A stretch of DNA of 42,469 nt from Streptomyces olivochromogenes (GTDB taxonomy: Bacteria > Actinomycetota > Actinomycetes > Streptomycetales > Streptomycetaceae): positions 1 to 42,469 of the forward strand of contig NZ_JADDRL010000083.1 of assembly GCF_021538895.1 (NCBI RefSeq). Direction: 5' to 3'. Positions 1 to 7,199 of this stretch are shown here, piece by piece. Made by a program: the position numbers and the translations under genes. The first letter of the stretch is position 1, and each line of letters starts with the position of its first letter. The notes beneath the pieces were generated by a model. That model saw nothing but the letters and a program-made list of their open reading frames with translations. It was not told the origin of the DNA and searched no databases.

Positions 1-423
1 GACGGCGTGAGCCGCCTCGCGCAGGACCGCGCGGGAGACCTTCTCCCCACTGATGTGGACCAGTTGACCCTTCGCGGGTGCCACGCACTCCTCCTGCTTC
101 GGGCAGCCGGCGGCGGTCGCGGTGCCGCTGTCGACGTACAGGTGGAGGATGCCGCCGTCCTTCGACCAGTAGGAGACGGACCAGCCGTCGTCGCCGTTCA
201 CACCGACGGACTGCTGGGCGGGCATGAATCCGGACGCGTCGGTGACGTAGACGAGCTCGGGCGCGACGCCCAAAGCACGTACACGGGAATCGAGTTGGGC
301 CGTGTCGGGGGTGGCGGAGGCGCCGCCCTCGGCTCTGACGTCGGCCTTCTTGGTGCCGCAGCCGACGGCGAGCAGGGCGGGGAGGAGAAGTAACACCGGC
401 AGAACTCTCGCGGTACGGAACAT
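1..423 (-). CDS. Putative lipoprotein, truncated by the window edge
   Basis: The reverse strand is open from an ATG at 423 to base 1, so only the first 141 residues are visible and the C-terminus lies outside the window. The N-terminus is a classic type II signal peptide: two early arginines (R3, R6), a leucine-rich core and the lipobox LAVGC with the lipidated cysteine at residue 22. The mature part is acidic and polar, with two cysteines in the CPKQEEC stretch; I recognise no domain. The protein should be anchored to the outer face of the membrane. Codon 11 (bases 391-393) is TTA, the rare leucine codon read by the bldA tRNA, so translation may be limited to late growth. It is divergent from the VOC gene at 500. 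Function unknown. Confidence 0.8.
   Translation of the reverse strand, partial: MFRTARVLPVLLLLPALLAVGCGTKKADVRAEGGASATPDTAQLDSRVRALGVAPELVYVTDASGFMPAQQSVGVNGDDGWSVSYWSKDGGILHLYVDSGTATAAGCPKQEECVAPAKGQLVHISGEKVSRAVLREAAHAV
391..393 (-). other. TTA leucine codon (bldA-type) in the lipoprotein signal peptide
   Basis: The triplet taa on the plus strand reads TTA in frame at codon 11 of the lipoprotein gene. TTA is very rare in Streptomyces and depends on the developmentally regulated bldA tRNA. I found no other in-frame TTA in the genes of this window by eye. Confidence 0.8.
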
Positions 424-499
424 GTGTTCATCCTGCCGCATGTCACTTGATGGACATGTCTCTTGAACGGGGACACGGGCGCCCTTAGCCTCGGCCGGA

Positions 500-1132
500 A
501 TGAATGCCATCCCCCCGCTCCTGGACCACCTCGTGCTGGCGACCCCCGATCTGGCTTCCACGGTCGCCGAGTTCGCCGGACGGACCGGTGTGACACCGGT
601 CGTCGGCGGTGCCCACCCGGACCTCGGCACTCGCAACTACCTGGTGTCGCTGGGCGGCAGCAGCTACCTGGAGATCATCGGCCCGGACCCGGAACGGTCG
701 CTGCCGGAGGGCGCGCACTCGTTCGGCGTCGACGGGCTCACCGAAGCACGCACGGTGACGTGGGCGATCAGCCCGCCGGACCTGGACGCGGCGGTGGCGG
801 CCGCGCGGGCCCAGGGCTACGACCCCGGCACACCGCACCCGATGAACCGCCGCAGACCCGACGGCACCCTTCTGGAATGGCGCCTGACCGACAGCGACAC
901 GGCCCACCCCTCCGGCCTGGTGCCGTTCCTCATCGACTGGGGCACCTCACCCCACCCGACCACCTCGGGCCTCCCCACCACTCCTCTGGTGGAAGTCACG
1001 GCCACGGCCCCCGCCCCGGACGAGATCCGCACCCTGCTGACGGCCCTGAACACCGGACTCCACCTCACCGAGGGCCCGGTCGGCTTCTCCTTCACCGTGG
1101 AAACGCCGAAGGGGTTCGTGACTTTCTGCTGA
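500..1132 (+). CDS. VOC family protein (Glyoxalase-like domain)
   Basis: The 210-residue protein opens with a beta strand and helix typical of a vicinal-oxygen-chelate fold (LLDHLVLATPDLASTVAEF), followed by LGTRNYLVSLGGSSYLEIIGPD, a signature of the Glyoxalase-like PF13468 group. Such proteins bind a metal or small ligand with paired beta-alpha-beta-beta-beta modules; H10 and E59 are candidate ligands. The length suits two modules. The substrate cannot be told from sequence. The ATG at 500 has only a weak purine stretch upstream. It is divergent from the lipoprotein gene and read in the same direction as the metallo-hydrolase that follows. Cytosolic; no signal peptide. Confidence 0.85.
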   Translation: MNAIPPLLDHLVLATPDLASTVAEFAGRTGVTPVVGGAHPDLGTRNYLVSLGGSSYLEIIGPDPERSLPEGAHSFGVDGLTEARTVTWAISPPDLDAAVAAARAQGYDPGTPHPMNRRRPDGTLLEWRLTDSDTAHPSGLVPFLIDWGTSPHPTTSGLPTTPLVEVTATAPAPDEIRTLLTALNTGLHLTEGPVGFSFTVETPKGFVTFC

Positions 1133-1258
1133 CGGGCCTCCAGGGACGGCGCCACAGGGCGCGTGTGAAAACGCGGGCAGGGACCGTGGATGGGAGTATT
1201 TCTGCTGTTCCTCGCAAACAGTGGAATACGGCGCAGAAGGTACAGAAAGCAGACAGCC

Positions 1259-2140
1259 ATGGCTCTCGGATACGACGTCCTCGTCACCCTTCCTCCCCGG
1301 GCGGTCCTGCCCGATGGTTCGTCGGTCCGGCCGCTGCCGGCCTGGTCCCCGATGTCGGCGACGCTCATCCACGGGGAGCGGGACGCCATCCTGATCGACG
1401 CCCCGCACCTGGAGGAGCAGTCCCGGCAGGTGGCCGAGTGGGTGGTGGTCTCGGGCAAGAACCTGGTCGCGATGTACGCCACTCACGGGCATGGCGACCA
1501 CTGGTTCGGATTCTCCGAGGTCGCCAAGCGTTTTCCCGACGCGCGGATGATCGCCACCGAGGGCACCGTGGCCCTGGCGGAGTTCCACGCCGGAAAGCGT
1601 ATGGAGTTCTGGAACAGCCAGTTCCCCGGCCAGATCGTCAAGGACATCGTGCTGCCCGAGGTGATCGACGACCACACCTTTCTCCTGGAGGGCGAGGAGG
1701 TCCGGTTCGTCGAGGCCGGCGACAGCGACGCACCGGACACCACGTTCGTGCACGTGCCGTCCATCGGCCTCGTCGTCGCGGGCGACATCGTCTACAACGG
1801 CGTCCACCTCTACCTCGCCGGCGGCGAGAAGGCCCGGCCGCTGCCCGAGCGGCGCGCGGACTGGATCGCCGCCATCGACAAGATCGCCGCGGTCCATCCT
1901 CGCGCCGTCGTCGCCGGACACAAGAACCCCGCCAACGACGACGACCCCCGCCACCTGGACGAGACCCGCAAGTACCTGCACGACACCGAGGAAGTGGCCG
2001 CCGTCGCCCGCCATGCCAAGGAGTTCGCCGATCTGATGGTGCTGCGCCACCTGGACCGCATCAATCCCGCCATGCTGGCCCTGACCGCCGAACACCTCTA
2101 CCCCGGAACGACCGTCGACGGACGCGCCATCGAGTGGTGA
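1259..2140 (+). CDS. MBL-fold metallo-hydrolase
   Basis: A 293-residue metallo-beta-lactamase-fold hydrolase. The metal-binding motif HGHGDH is at residues 76-81, followed by candidate later ligands in GDSDAPDTTFVHVP, AGDIV and VVAGHKNP. These enzymes use one or two zinc ions to hydrolyse esters, thioesters or lactams; the substrate is not evident. The frame is open back to an ATG at 1190, but those 23 residues are basic and unlike the family. The ATG at 1259 (MALGYDVLVT) starts at the first beta strand and has a purine stretch about 10 nt upstream, so I prefer it. No signal peptide is present, so it should be cytosolic. Confidence 0.87.
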   Translation: MALGYDVLVTLPPRAVLPDGSSVRPLPAWSPMSATLIHGERDAILIDAPHLEEQSRQVAEWVVVSGKNLVAMYATHGHGDHWFGFSEVAKRFPDARMIATEGTVALAEFHAGKRMEFWNSQFPGQIVKDIVLPEVIDDHTFLLEGEEVRFVEAGDSDAPDTTFVHVPSIGLVVAGDIVYNGVHLYLAGGEKARPLPERRADWIAAIDKIAAVHPRAVVAGHKNPANDDDPRHLDETRKYLHDTEEVAAVARHAKEFADLMVLRHLDRINPAMLALTAEHLYPGTTVDGRAIEW

Positions 2141-2171
2141 CACACCACTCCCACGAGCACCGGCACCACGC

Positions 2172-2567
2172 TCACACGGAACGGGGCCGGGCCCGGACCG
2201 ACTGTCTCCAAGCATCGAGCGTCTCTCGTATCTCCCCCGCGCGGTAACCACTCCGCAGGAACAGCTCCTCGGGTCCCAACGCCGTGCAGACCGTCTCAAG
2301 CATGCGGTGCCACTTCACCAATTCCTCCGGAGAGGCCGCGAATTCAATGGCCGAGGTCATGGAGAGGGGGTCGCCCCTGCGCGAGCGGAGGGTGTCCAGA
2401 AAGGCGTTCGCGTCGGCGCGCGTCCACTCCTCGGACGCGAGGGCGGAGTCCGGCATATTCGGCAGCTCTTTGGCCAGTTGGAAGACGACGCCGAATCGTT
2501 CCGGACTCAGCTCAAGCACCCCGCCGGCCCCGCCGGCGCCCCAGTCCCCCGGCTCACTCGAGTTCAT
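2172..2567 (-). CDS. Conserved hypothetical protein
   Basis: A 131-residue soluble, acidic, mainly helical protein that I do not recognise. Features include the segment EEWTRADANAFLDTLRSRRGDPLSMTSAIEF and a C-terminal helix ending in an arginine-rich tail. Its codon use matches the neighbours, which supports it as a real gene. The start is uncertain: ATG at 2567 or the adjacent in-frame TTG at 2570. A GGAG motif lies 8 nt before the TTG and 11 nt before the ATG, so the TTG may be used. It stands alone, convergent with the metallo-hydrolase and divergent from the next VOC gene. Confidence 0.7.
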   Translation of the reverse strand: MNSSEPGDWGAGGAGGVLELSPERFGVVFQLAKELPNMPDSALASEEWTRADANAFLDTLRSRRGDPLSMTSAIEFAASPEELVKWHRMLETVCTALGPEELFLRSGYRAGEIRETLDAWRQSVRARPRSV

Positions 2568-2665
2568 CAACGGACCGTCTCCATCCCGGTAGGCCTCGCA
2601 CCCGGTCCGAAGGTATCGGATCGCTCACGTCCGATTCGTTCAAGACCATGCCCCGGCCGGCGGCC

Positions 2666-2671
2666 TACCGT
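2666..2671 (+). promoter_or_regulatory. -10 hexamer TACCGT of a leaderless VOC gene
   Basis: TACCGT fits TANNNT and lies 6 nt before the ATG at 2678. AAGACC lies 18 bp further upstream as a weak -35. No ribosome binding site precedes the ATG, so transcription probably starts at the start codon. Confidence 0.5.
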
Positions 2672-2677
2672 GGCGGC

Positions 2678-3070
2678 ATGACTCCACGATTCGCCGTCAT
2701 CGGTGTGGTGGCCTCCGACCTGGCCGCCTCGCTTGCCTTCTACCGTCGTCTGGGGCTCGTGTTTCCCGAGGGGGCCGAGGAACAGCCGCATGTCGAGGCC
2801 GAGTTGCCCGGTGGGCTGGTGCTCGCTCTGGACACCGAGGAAACCGTTCGTTCGTTCCATACCGGGTGGCGGGCGCCCGCCGGTGGGGGCCGGGTGGCGC
2901 TCGCCTTCCGGTGCGACTCGCCCGCCGAGGTGGACGCCGTGTACGAGGACCTGGTGGGTGCCGGGTACCACGGGGAACTCAAGCCGTGGGACGCCTTCTG
3001 GGGGCAGCGGTACGCCACCGTGCACGACCCCGACGGCAACGGCGTCGACCTGTTCGCGCCGCTTCCGTAG
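2678..3070 (+). CDS. Small VOC family protein (glyoxalase/bleomycin-resistance-like)
   Basis: A 130-residue single-module VOC protein. The N-terminus (RFAVIGVVASDLAASLAFYRRLGLVFP) and the C-terminal YATVHDPDGNGVDLFAP are textbook ends of the glyoxalase/dioxygenase fold. Such proteins act as dimers that isomerise or sequester small molecules, or act as dioxygenases; the specific role is not visible. The frame is open to an ATG at 2648, but family alignment and the -10 hexamer 6 nt upstream favour a leaderless start at 2678. It converges on the FAD oxidase gene with only 15 bp between the two stop codons. Confidence 0.87.
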   Translation: MTPRFAVIGVVASDLAASLAFYRRLGLVFPEGAEEQPHVEAELPGGLVLALDTEETVRSFHTGWRAPAGGGRVALAFRCDSPAEVDAVYEDLVGAGYHGELKPWDAFWGQRYATVHDPDGNGVDLFAPLP

Positions 3071-3085
3071 GCCGCCCGGCGCTCG

Positions 3086-4471
3086 TCACACGCCCAGGGC
3101 GTGGCCGAAGCGGAAGAGGTTGCGGGGGTCGACGGTGCGCTTGACCTCGCGCAGGCGCGCACCGGCGGCCGGGGTCCAGTTGGCCGCCAGTTCCTCCGGC
3201 GTGGTCTCGCCGAGGAAGGTGAGCAGCGCGGTGCCGGTGCTCCAGGGCTTCAGGGCGTTCAGGACGCCCGTGCCCAGCGCCGGAACGGTCTTCTCCAGGC
3301 CGGGGAACATCGGTCCGACCACGTGCACGGAGTACGCGCCGTCGCGGCCCGCCACCGCGTTGGGCGGGGCCGCGGGACGCGCCAGCGCGCCGCCGAGCTG
3401 CCGGAGTTCCACGATGAGGGGCGGCAGGTCCGCCTCGGGTGCGGCGGCGTCGAGCAGGGTGTCCACCGTGTCGGCGTCGAGGGAGTGCAGCTGGGCCCCT
3501 TGGTGCCAGCTCGGGATGGGGTCCTTCGAGTCCTGGTGCACCGTGTCCACGGCCTGGAACGGGATCTCCCCCACCTGTCCCATGATCGGCTCCGCGACCG
3601 CCCGCATCGGCGCCAGCAGCGCCTCCCCCTCCCGCGCCGGGCCGTGGTGCGAGAACCGCAGGTGGAGCAGGGACTGTCCGCGCAGGTGCGCCGGCACCGC
3701 CTCCAGCGGCGGCAGCCGCAGCTGCAGGGCGACGGAGCTGCTCGCGGGCTCGGGGAGGGTGGGCGCCCAGGTGCGGTAGGCGTGCAGCACCCGGGAGGCC
3801 GCCGAGGCGGGGAAGTAGAGCCCGCCCGCGTACAGGGTCTTCACCGGGAAGAGCCGTATGTCGAGGGCGGTGACCACGCCGAAGTTGCCCTGTCCGCCGC
3901 GCGCGGCCCAGAACAGCTCCGGCTCGCTGTCCGCCGTGACGTGCCGCAGCCGGCCGTCGGGGGTCACCAGGCCGATCGCGAGCACGTGGTCGGCGGCGAA
4001 GCCGTACTCACGGCCGAGCAGTCCGACCCCGCCGCCGAGCGTGTAGCCGACGACGCCGACCCCGGAGGACGAGCCGCACAGCGGCGCGAGGCCGTGCGCG
4101 GCGGCGGCGTCGACCACCTCGCGCCAGCGGGCTCCGGCCTCCACGCGTGCCACGCGCCGCTGCGCGTCGACCGTGACCCGGTGCATGCGCCGGGTGCTGA
4201 TGATCAGCGATCCCTCGGAGGCGCCGGCACCGTGCCCCGTGGACCGGACGTCGATCGGGACACCGCGCTCGGCCGCCCACTGCACCGCGTTCTGCACGTC
4301 CCGCGAACCGGTGACGGCCACCACGGCGAGCGGCCGGTGCACCACGGCCGGGTTGAACCCCGCGATCTCGTACGGCAGTTCGGGGTCGCCCGGCGCGAAC
4401 ACGGAGCCCGTCACGCCGGAGCGCAGCGACTCCAGGCCGTCGGCGGTGTGCTGGACAGGGGCCAGTGACAT
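3086..4471 (-). CDS. FAD-linked oxidase, berberine-bridge-enzyme type (PCMH fold)
   Basis: A 461-residue flavoprotein. The N-terminal FAD-binding half carries RSTGHGAG (H80), matching the histidine that is covalently joined to the flavin 8-alpha carbon, then GVGVVGYTLGGGVGLLGREYG, the glycine-rich FAD signature. The extreme C-terminus (NWTPAAGARLREVKRTVDPRNLFRF) is the BBE domain that closes the substrate pocket. In bicovalent relatives a cysteine sits where this protein seems to have S135, so attachment is probably through histidine alone. Such enzymes oxidise alcohols, sugars or complex metabolites with oxygen. The ATG at 4471 has GGAGAG 9 nt upstream; an in-frame TTG at 4480 is less likely. 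It lies downstream of the AraC pair on the same strand, 113 bp away. Confidence 0.88.
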   Translation of the reverse strand: MSLAPVQHTADGLESLRSGVTGSVFAPGDPELPYEIAGFNPAVVHRPLAVVAVTGSRDVQNAVQWAAERGVPIDVRSTGHGAGASEGSLIISTRRMHRVTVDAQRRVARVEAGARWREVVDAAAAHGLAPLCGSSSGVGVVGYTLGGGVGLLGREYGFAADHVLAIGLVTPDGRLRHVTADSEPELFWAARGGQGNFGVVTALDIRLFPVKTLYAGGLYFPASAASRVLHAYRTWAPTLPEPASSSVALQLRLPPLEAVPAHLRGQSLLHLRFSHHGPAREGEALLAPMRAVAEPIMGQVGEIPFQAVDTVHQDSKDPIPSWHQGAQLHSLDADTVDTLLDAAAPEADLPPLIVELRQLGGALARPAAPPNAVAGRDGAYSVHVVGPMFPGLEKTVPALGTGVLNALKPWSTGTALLTFLGETTPEELAANWTPAAGARLREVKRTVDPRNLFRFGHALGV

Positions 4472-4567
4472 GGGGATCAACTCTCCGGTCGGGCGACAGA
4501 CTTCGGGCCGTCCGGCCGCGGGGCCGTGGCGGTGTGCAGAGTCTGGCCGTCCGCTCTGGAAGCCTTC

Positions 4568-4601
4568 TCAAGCCGGAGTCGACCTCAAGCCGGGGTCGAC
4601 G
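4568..4601. repeat. 17-bp tandem duplication at the AraC gene 3' end
   Basis: Two adjacent copies of TCAAGCCGGAGTCGACC (4568-4584) and TCAAGCCGGGGTCGACG (4585-4601). The second copy contains the stop codon of the AraC-type gene and its last codons, so the unit was duplicated just beyond the reading frame. Confidence 0.75.
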
Positions 4602-5289
4602 CGTTGCCGATCGCCAGGTAGCCGCTCGGCGTCAGGCCCGCCAACTCCCGCACGTCACGCGAGAGATGTGCCTGATCGGCATAGCCGGCGCGCGCCGCCG
4701 TCTCCGCGAAGGGCACCCCGGCCCGGGCCAGCGCGAGGGCCCTGCGCATCCGCAGGATCCGGGCCAGGGTCTTGGGCCCGTAGCCGAAGGCGCCCTGGCA
4801 GCGCCGGTGCAACTGGCGGGCGCCGAGGCCGAGTTCGTCGGCGACGGCGGCCACCGGGCGGCCCGCCTCCAGGGCCGCGACGAGCCGGCCCAGGTACGCC
4901 TCGGGCGGATCGACCTCCGCCGCCCGCTCCAGCGCGATCTCCTCCAGCGCCGCCGCCGGGTCCGGCGCCGCCTCCAGCCGGGCGCGCAGGCGTCGTACCG
5001 CACCGGCGGGCCACAGATCGGCCAACTCCACGCGCCGGTCGCGCAGTTCGTGCGCCGGGACGCCGAGGTAGGCGGGCGCGGCGCCGGGCCGGAAACGGAC
5101 GCCCGCCCAGCGCGCGGGCGGGCCCCCGGGGACGTACGCACGGGTGTCGGGGCCGGCCACCAGCAGCCGTCCCTCGCTCCACAGCAGGTCCATGCAACCG
5201 TCCGGCAGGACGGGCCACACGACCGGATCCTCCAGGGTGCGCCACCACACCACGGCGCCGGTCAGCCGGGACGCCCGCTCCTCGTACAC
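4585..5289 (-). CDS. AraC-family regulator (AraC-like N-terminal domain plus AraC HTH)
   Basis: A 234-residue regulator. Residues 1 to about 90 resemble the DUF6597-like ligand domain (WWRTLEDPVVWPVLPDGCMDLLW, then FRPGAAPAYLGVPAHELRDRRVEL). The C-terminal third is a double helix-turn-helix of the AraC type (ARQLHRRCQGAFGYGPKTLARILRMRRAL and AARAGYADQAHLSRDVRELAGLTPSGYL). It should bind DNA in the cytosol in response to a small molecule. The GTG at 5289 lies 10 bp after the stop of the upstream AraC gene. TAGCCT, overlapping that stop, lies 7 nt before the GTG, so the gene could be both co-transcribed and separately transcribed as a leaderless message. The downstream FAD oxidase is a plausible partner. 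Confidence 0.85.
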   Translation of the reverse strand: MYEERASRLTGAVVWWRTLEDPVVWPVLPDGCMDLLWSEGRLLVAGPDTRAYVPGGPPARWAGVRFRPGAAPAYLGVPAHELRDRRVELADLWPAGAVRRLRARLEAAPDPAAALEEIALERAAEVDPPEAYLGRLVAALEAGRPVAAVADELGLGARQLHRRCQGAFGYGPKTLARILRMRRALALARAGVPFAETAARAGYADQAHLSRDVRELAGLTPSGYLAIGNASTPA

Positions 5290-5296
5290 GTACGCC

Positions 5297-5302
5297 AGGC
5301 TA
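5297..5302 (-). promoter_or_regulatory. -10-like TAGCCT overlapping the upstream stop codon
   Basis: Read on the reverse strand, TAGCCT starts with the TAG stop of the upstream AraC gene and lies 7 nt before the GTG at 5289. It fits TANNNT spacing for a leaderless start. Confidence 0.35.
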
Positions 5303-6238
5303 CGCCGCGCGCGTCCGGTGCTCCTGAGGGCTGACGCCGTACACCCGCTTGAAGGCGCCGGACAGGGCGAACGCGCTGCCGTAGCCGACCTGGCGGGCGA
5401 TGGCGGCGATGGTGTCCTCGGAGTCGCGCAGCCGGTCGGCGGCGAGCGCGAGGCGCCAGCCCGTGAGGTACGACATCGGCGGCTCGCCCACCAGATCCGT
5501 GAAGCGGCGGGCCAGCGCGGCGCGCGACACCCCGGCCTTGGCGGCGAGGGACGCCACCGTCCAGGGGTGCGCCGGGTCGTCCTGGAGCAGCCGCAGGACA
5601 CGGCCGACGACGGGGTCGGCCAGCGCCCGGTACCAGGCCGGGGCCTCGGCCTGGGGCCGGGAGAACCAGGCCCGCAGGGCGGCGATCACCAGCAGGTCGA
5701 GGAGCCGGTCGAGGACGACCTCCTGCCCCGGCTCGTCGCGCACGATCTCCTCCATGAGGAGCGGGGTGAACGGGCAGGGCCACTCGTCCGCGGTGAGGGA
5801 CAGCAGCGGCGGCAGCGCGTCCAGCAGCCGGCCGCTGATCTCGCCCTGCATCAGGTACGTGCCGATCAGCATGACCGTCGAACCGTCCAGGCGGTCGCCC
5901 CAGGTGCGCACGCCCAGGTCCATGGAGCCCCGCAGGGAGGTCCCGTCGGGGTAGCTGCACTCACCGCCCGGCAGGATCAGCGCCTGCGGGGCGGTGTCCG
6001 GGTCGTCGGCACAGGTGTACGGGTCGGGGCCGCGCGCGATGGCCAGGTCGCCGGCCCGCAGCCGGATCCGCTCGCCGCCGCCGTCCGGCGTGATCCAGGC
6101 GTCCCCGCGCACCATGAGCATGACCGTCAGCGGGGCGTGGTCCTCCACACGGACGGACCACGGCGGGTCGAAGCACGCCCGGATCATGAAGGCGCCACGC
6201 GCGCGTGGGCCCTCCAAGAGGCCTGCGAGGGGGTCCAT
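5300..6238 (-). CDS. AraC-family regulator with Cupin_6 sensor domain
   Basis: A 312-residue regulator. Residues about 1-190 form a cupin-type sensor (LLEGPRARGAFMIRACFDPPWSVRVED, then a glycine-rich beta barrel), the pattern of Cupin_6 AraC proteins. Residues about 205-305 carry the AraC DNA-binding domain (VASLAAKAGVSRAALARRFTDLVGEPPMSYL and IAAIARQVGYGSAFALSGAFKRVYGVSPQEHR). It starts at an ATG with TACGCT 7 nt upstream and no ribosome binding site, so it looks leaderless. It is divergent from the NmrA-like oxidoreductase with 82 bp between the genes. Cupin_6 regulators often control a divergent oxidoreductase, so that gene is the likely target (inference). Confidence 0.88.
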   Translation of the reverse strand: MDPLAGLLEGPRARGAFMIRACFDPPWSVRVEDHAPLTVMLMVRGDAWITPDGGGERIRLRAGDLAIARGPDPYTCADDPDTAPQALILPGGECSYPDGTSLRGSMDLGVRTWGDRLDGSTVMLIGTYLMQGEISGRLLDALPPLLSLTADEWPCPFTPLLMEEIVRDEPGQEVVLDRLLDLLVIAALRAWFSRPQAEAPAWYRALADPVVGRVLRLLQDDPAHPWTVASLAAKAGVSRAALARRFTDLVGEPPMSYLTGWRLALAADRLRDSEDTIAAIARQVGYGSAFALSGAFKRVYGVSPQEHRTRAA

Positions 6239-6245
6239 GGGGGTC

Positions 6246-6251
6246 AGCGTA
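6246..6251 (-). promoter_or_regulatory. -10 hexamer TACGCT of the Cupin_6 AraC gene
   Basis: On the reverse strand TACGCT lies 7 nt before the ATG at 6238, consistent with a leaderless transcript from the divergent intergenic region. Confidence 0.45.
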
Positions 6252-6320
6252 GACGCGCGCGTATGGGAATGAGCCGTTCAGCGATGGCCGGTGAGAACTC
6301 GCGGGGGTTGACTCGATGGC

Positions 6321-7157
6321 ATGACACAGGACAGGCGGAAGATGACGGTGGTGGTGACGGGCGCCTCGGGTCGTACCGGGCGTCGGGTGGCGGAGTCCGC
6401 GCGGGCCGCGGGGCTGACCGTGCGGCCGGCCACGCGGGCGCACGGCTTCGACTGGACGGACCGGTCGACCTGGGCGGACACGTTGCGCGGGGCCGACGCG
6501 GCGTATCTGGTGCACCCGTCGGACGTGGGGTCGCTGGAGGCGGCCCGGGCGGTGGGGCTGCTCGCCCATGAGGCGGTGTCCCTCGGCGTACGGCGGCTGG
6601 TGCTGCTGTCGGCGCGGGGCGAGGAGTCGGCGCGGCCGACCGAGGAGGCGCTGCGGGAGTCCAACGCCGACTGGACGGTCGTCCAGGCCTCCTGGTTCAT
6701 GCAGAACTTCAGCGAGGGACCGCTGGTGGAGGGGCTGCGGGAGACCGGGGAGCTGGTGTTCCCGGCCGGGGAGGTGCGCGAGCCGTTCGTCGACGTGCGG
6801 GACATCGCGGACGTGGTGGTGGGCGTGCTCGCCGCGAGCGAGCGGTACATCGGCCGGTCCGTGGCGGTCTCGGGGGCCCGGCTGCTGACGTTCGGGGAGG
6901 CGGTCGCGGAGATCGGGGCGGCGGCGGGGCGCGAGCTGACGTACCGGCCGGTTCCCGCGCGTGAGTACGGCGAGATCCTGGCCGGTTTCGGGCTGCCGGC
7001 CGAGGAGGTCGAGTTCCTGGTCGACGTGTTCGAGTCGCTGCTCGACGGACGGAACGCCTACCTCTCGGACGGCGTGCGGCAGGTGCTGGGCCGCGCGCCG
7101 CGCGACTTCACGGACTTCGCCCGGGAGGCCGCGGCGGCCGGAACGTGGAAGCCCTGA
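6321..7157 (+). CDS. NmrA-like NAD(P)-dependent oxidoreductase
   Basis: A 278-residue Rossmann-fold protein. The dinucleotide motif GASGRTGR begins about seven residues after the internal ATG, followed by the NmrA/ergot-AgnL-like pattern: HPSD loop, RRLVLLSARGEE, ADWTVVQASWFMQNFSEG and EPFVDVRDIADVVV. Members reduce small carbonyl substrates or sense the NAD(P) redox state. It has no YxxxK pair of classical SDR enzymes, so it may be a sensor or an atypical reductase. The start is ambiguous: ATG at 6321, or ATG at 6342 where homologues usually begin (MTVVVTGASG). It is divergent from the Cupin_6 AraC gene, its probable regulator. Confidence 0.85.
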   Translation: MTQDRRKMTVVVTGASGRTGRRVAESARAAGLTVRPATRAHGFDWTDRSTWADTLRGADAAYLVHPSDVGSLEAARAVGLLAHEAVSLGVRRLVLLSARGEESARPTEEALRESNADWTVVQASWFMQNFSEGPLVEGLRETGELVFPAGEVREPFVDVRDIADVVVGVLAASERYIGRSVAVSGARLLTFGEAVAEIGAAAGRELTYRPVPAREYGEILAGFGLPAEEVEFLVDVFESLLDGRNAYLSDGVRQVLGRAPRDFTDFAREAAAAGTWKP

Positions 7158-7199
7158 GAGCGAAAGGGACCACCCCGGCGGCCCGGTGAGGCGCCGAGG

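Noticed and set aside
463..2247. A 594-codon forward frame across the VOC and metallo-hydrolase genes
   Set aside because: Out of frame with two proteins that carry clear motifs; proline/arginine-rich as expected for a shadow.
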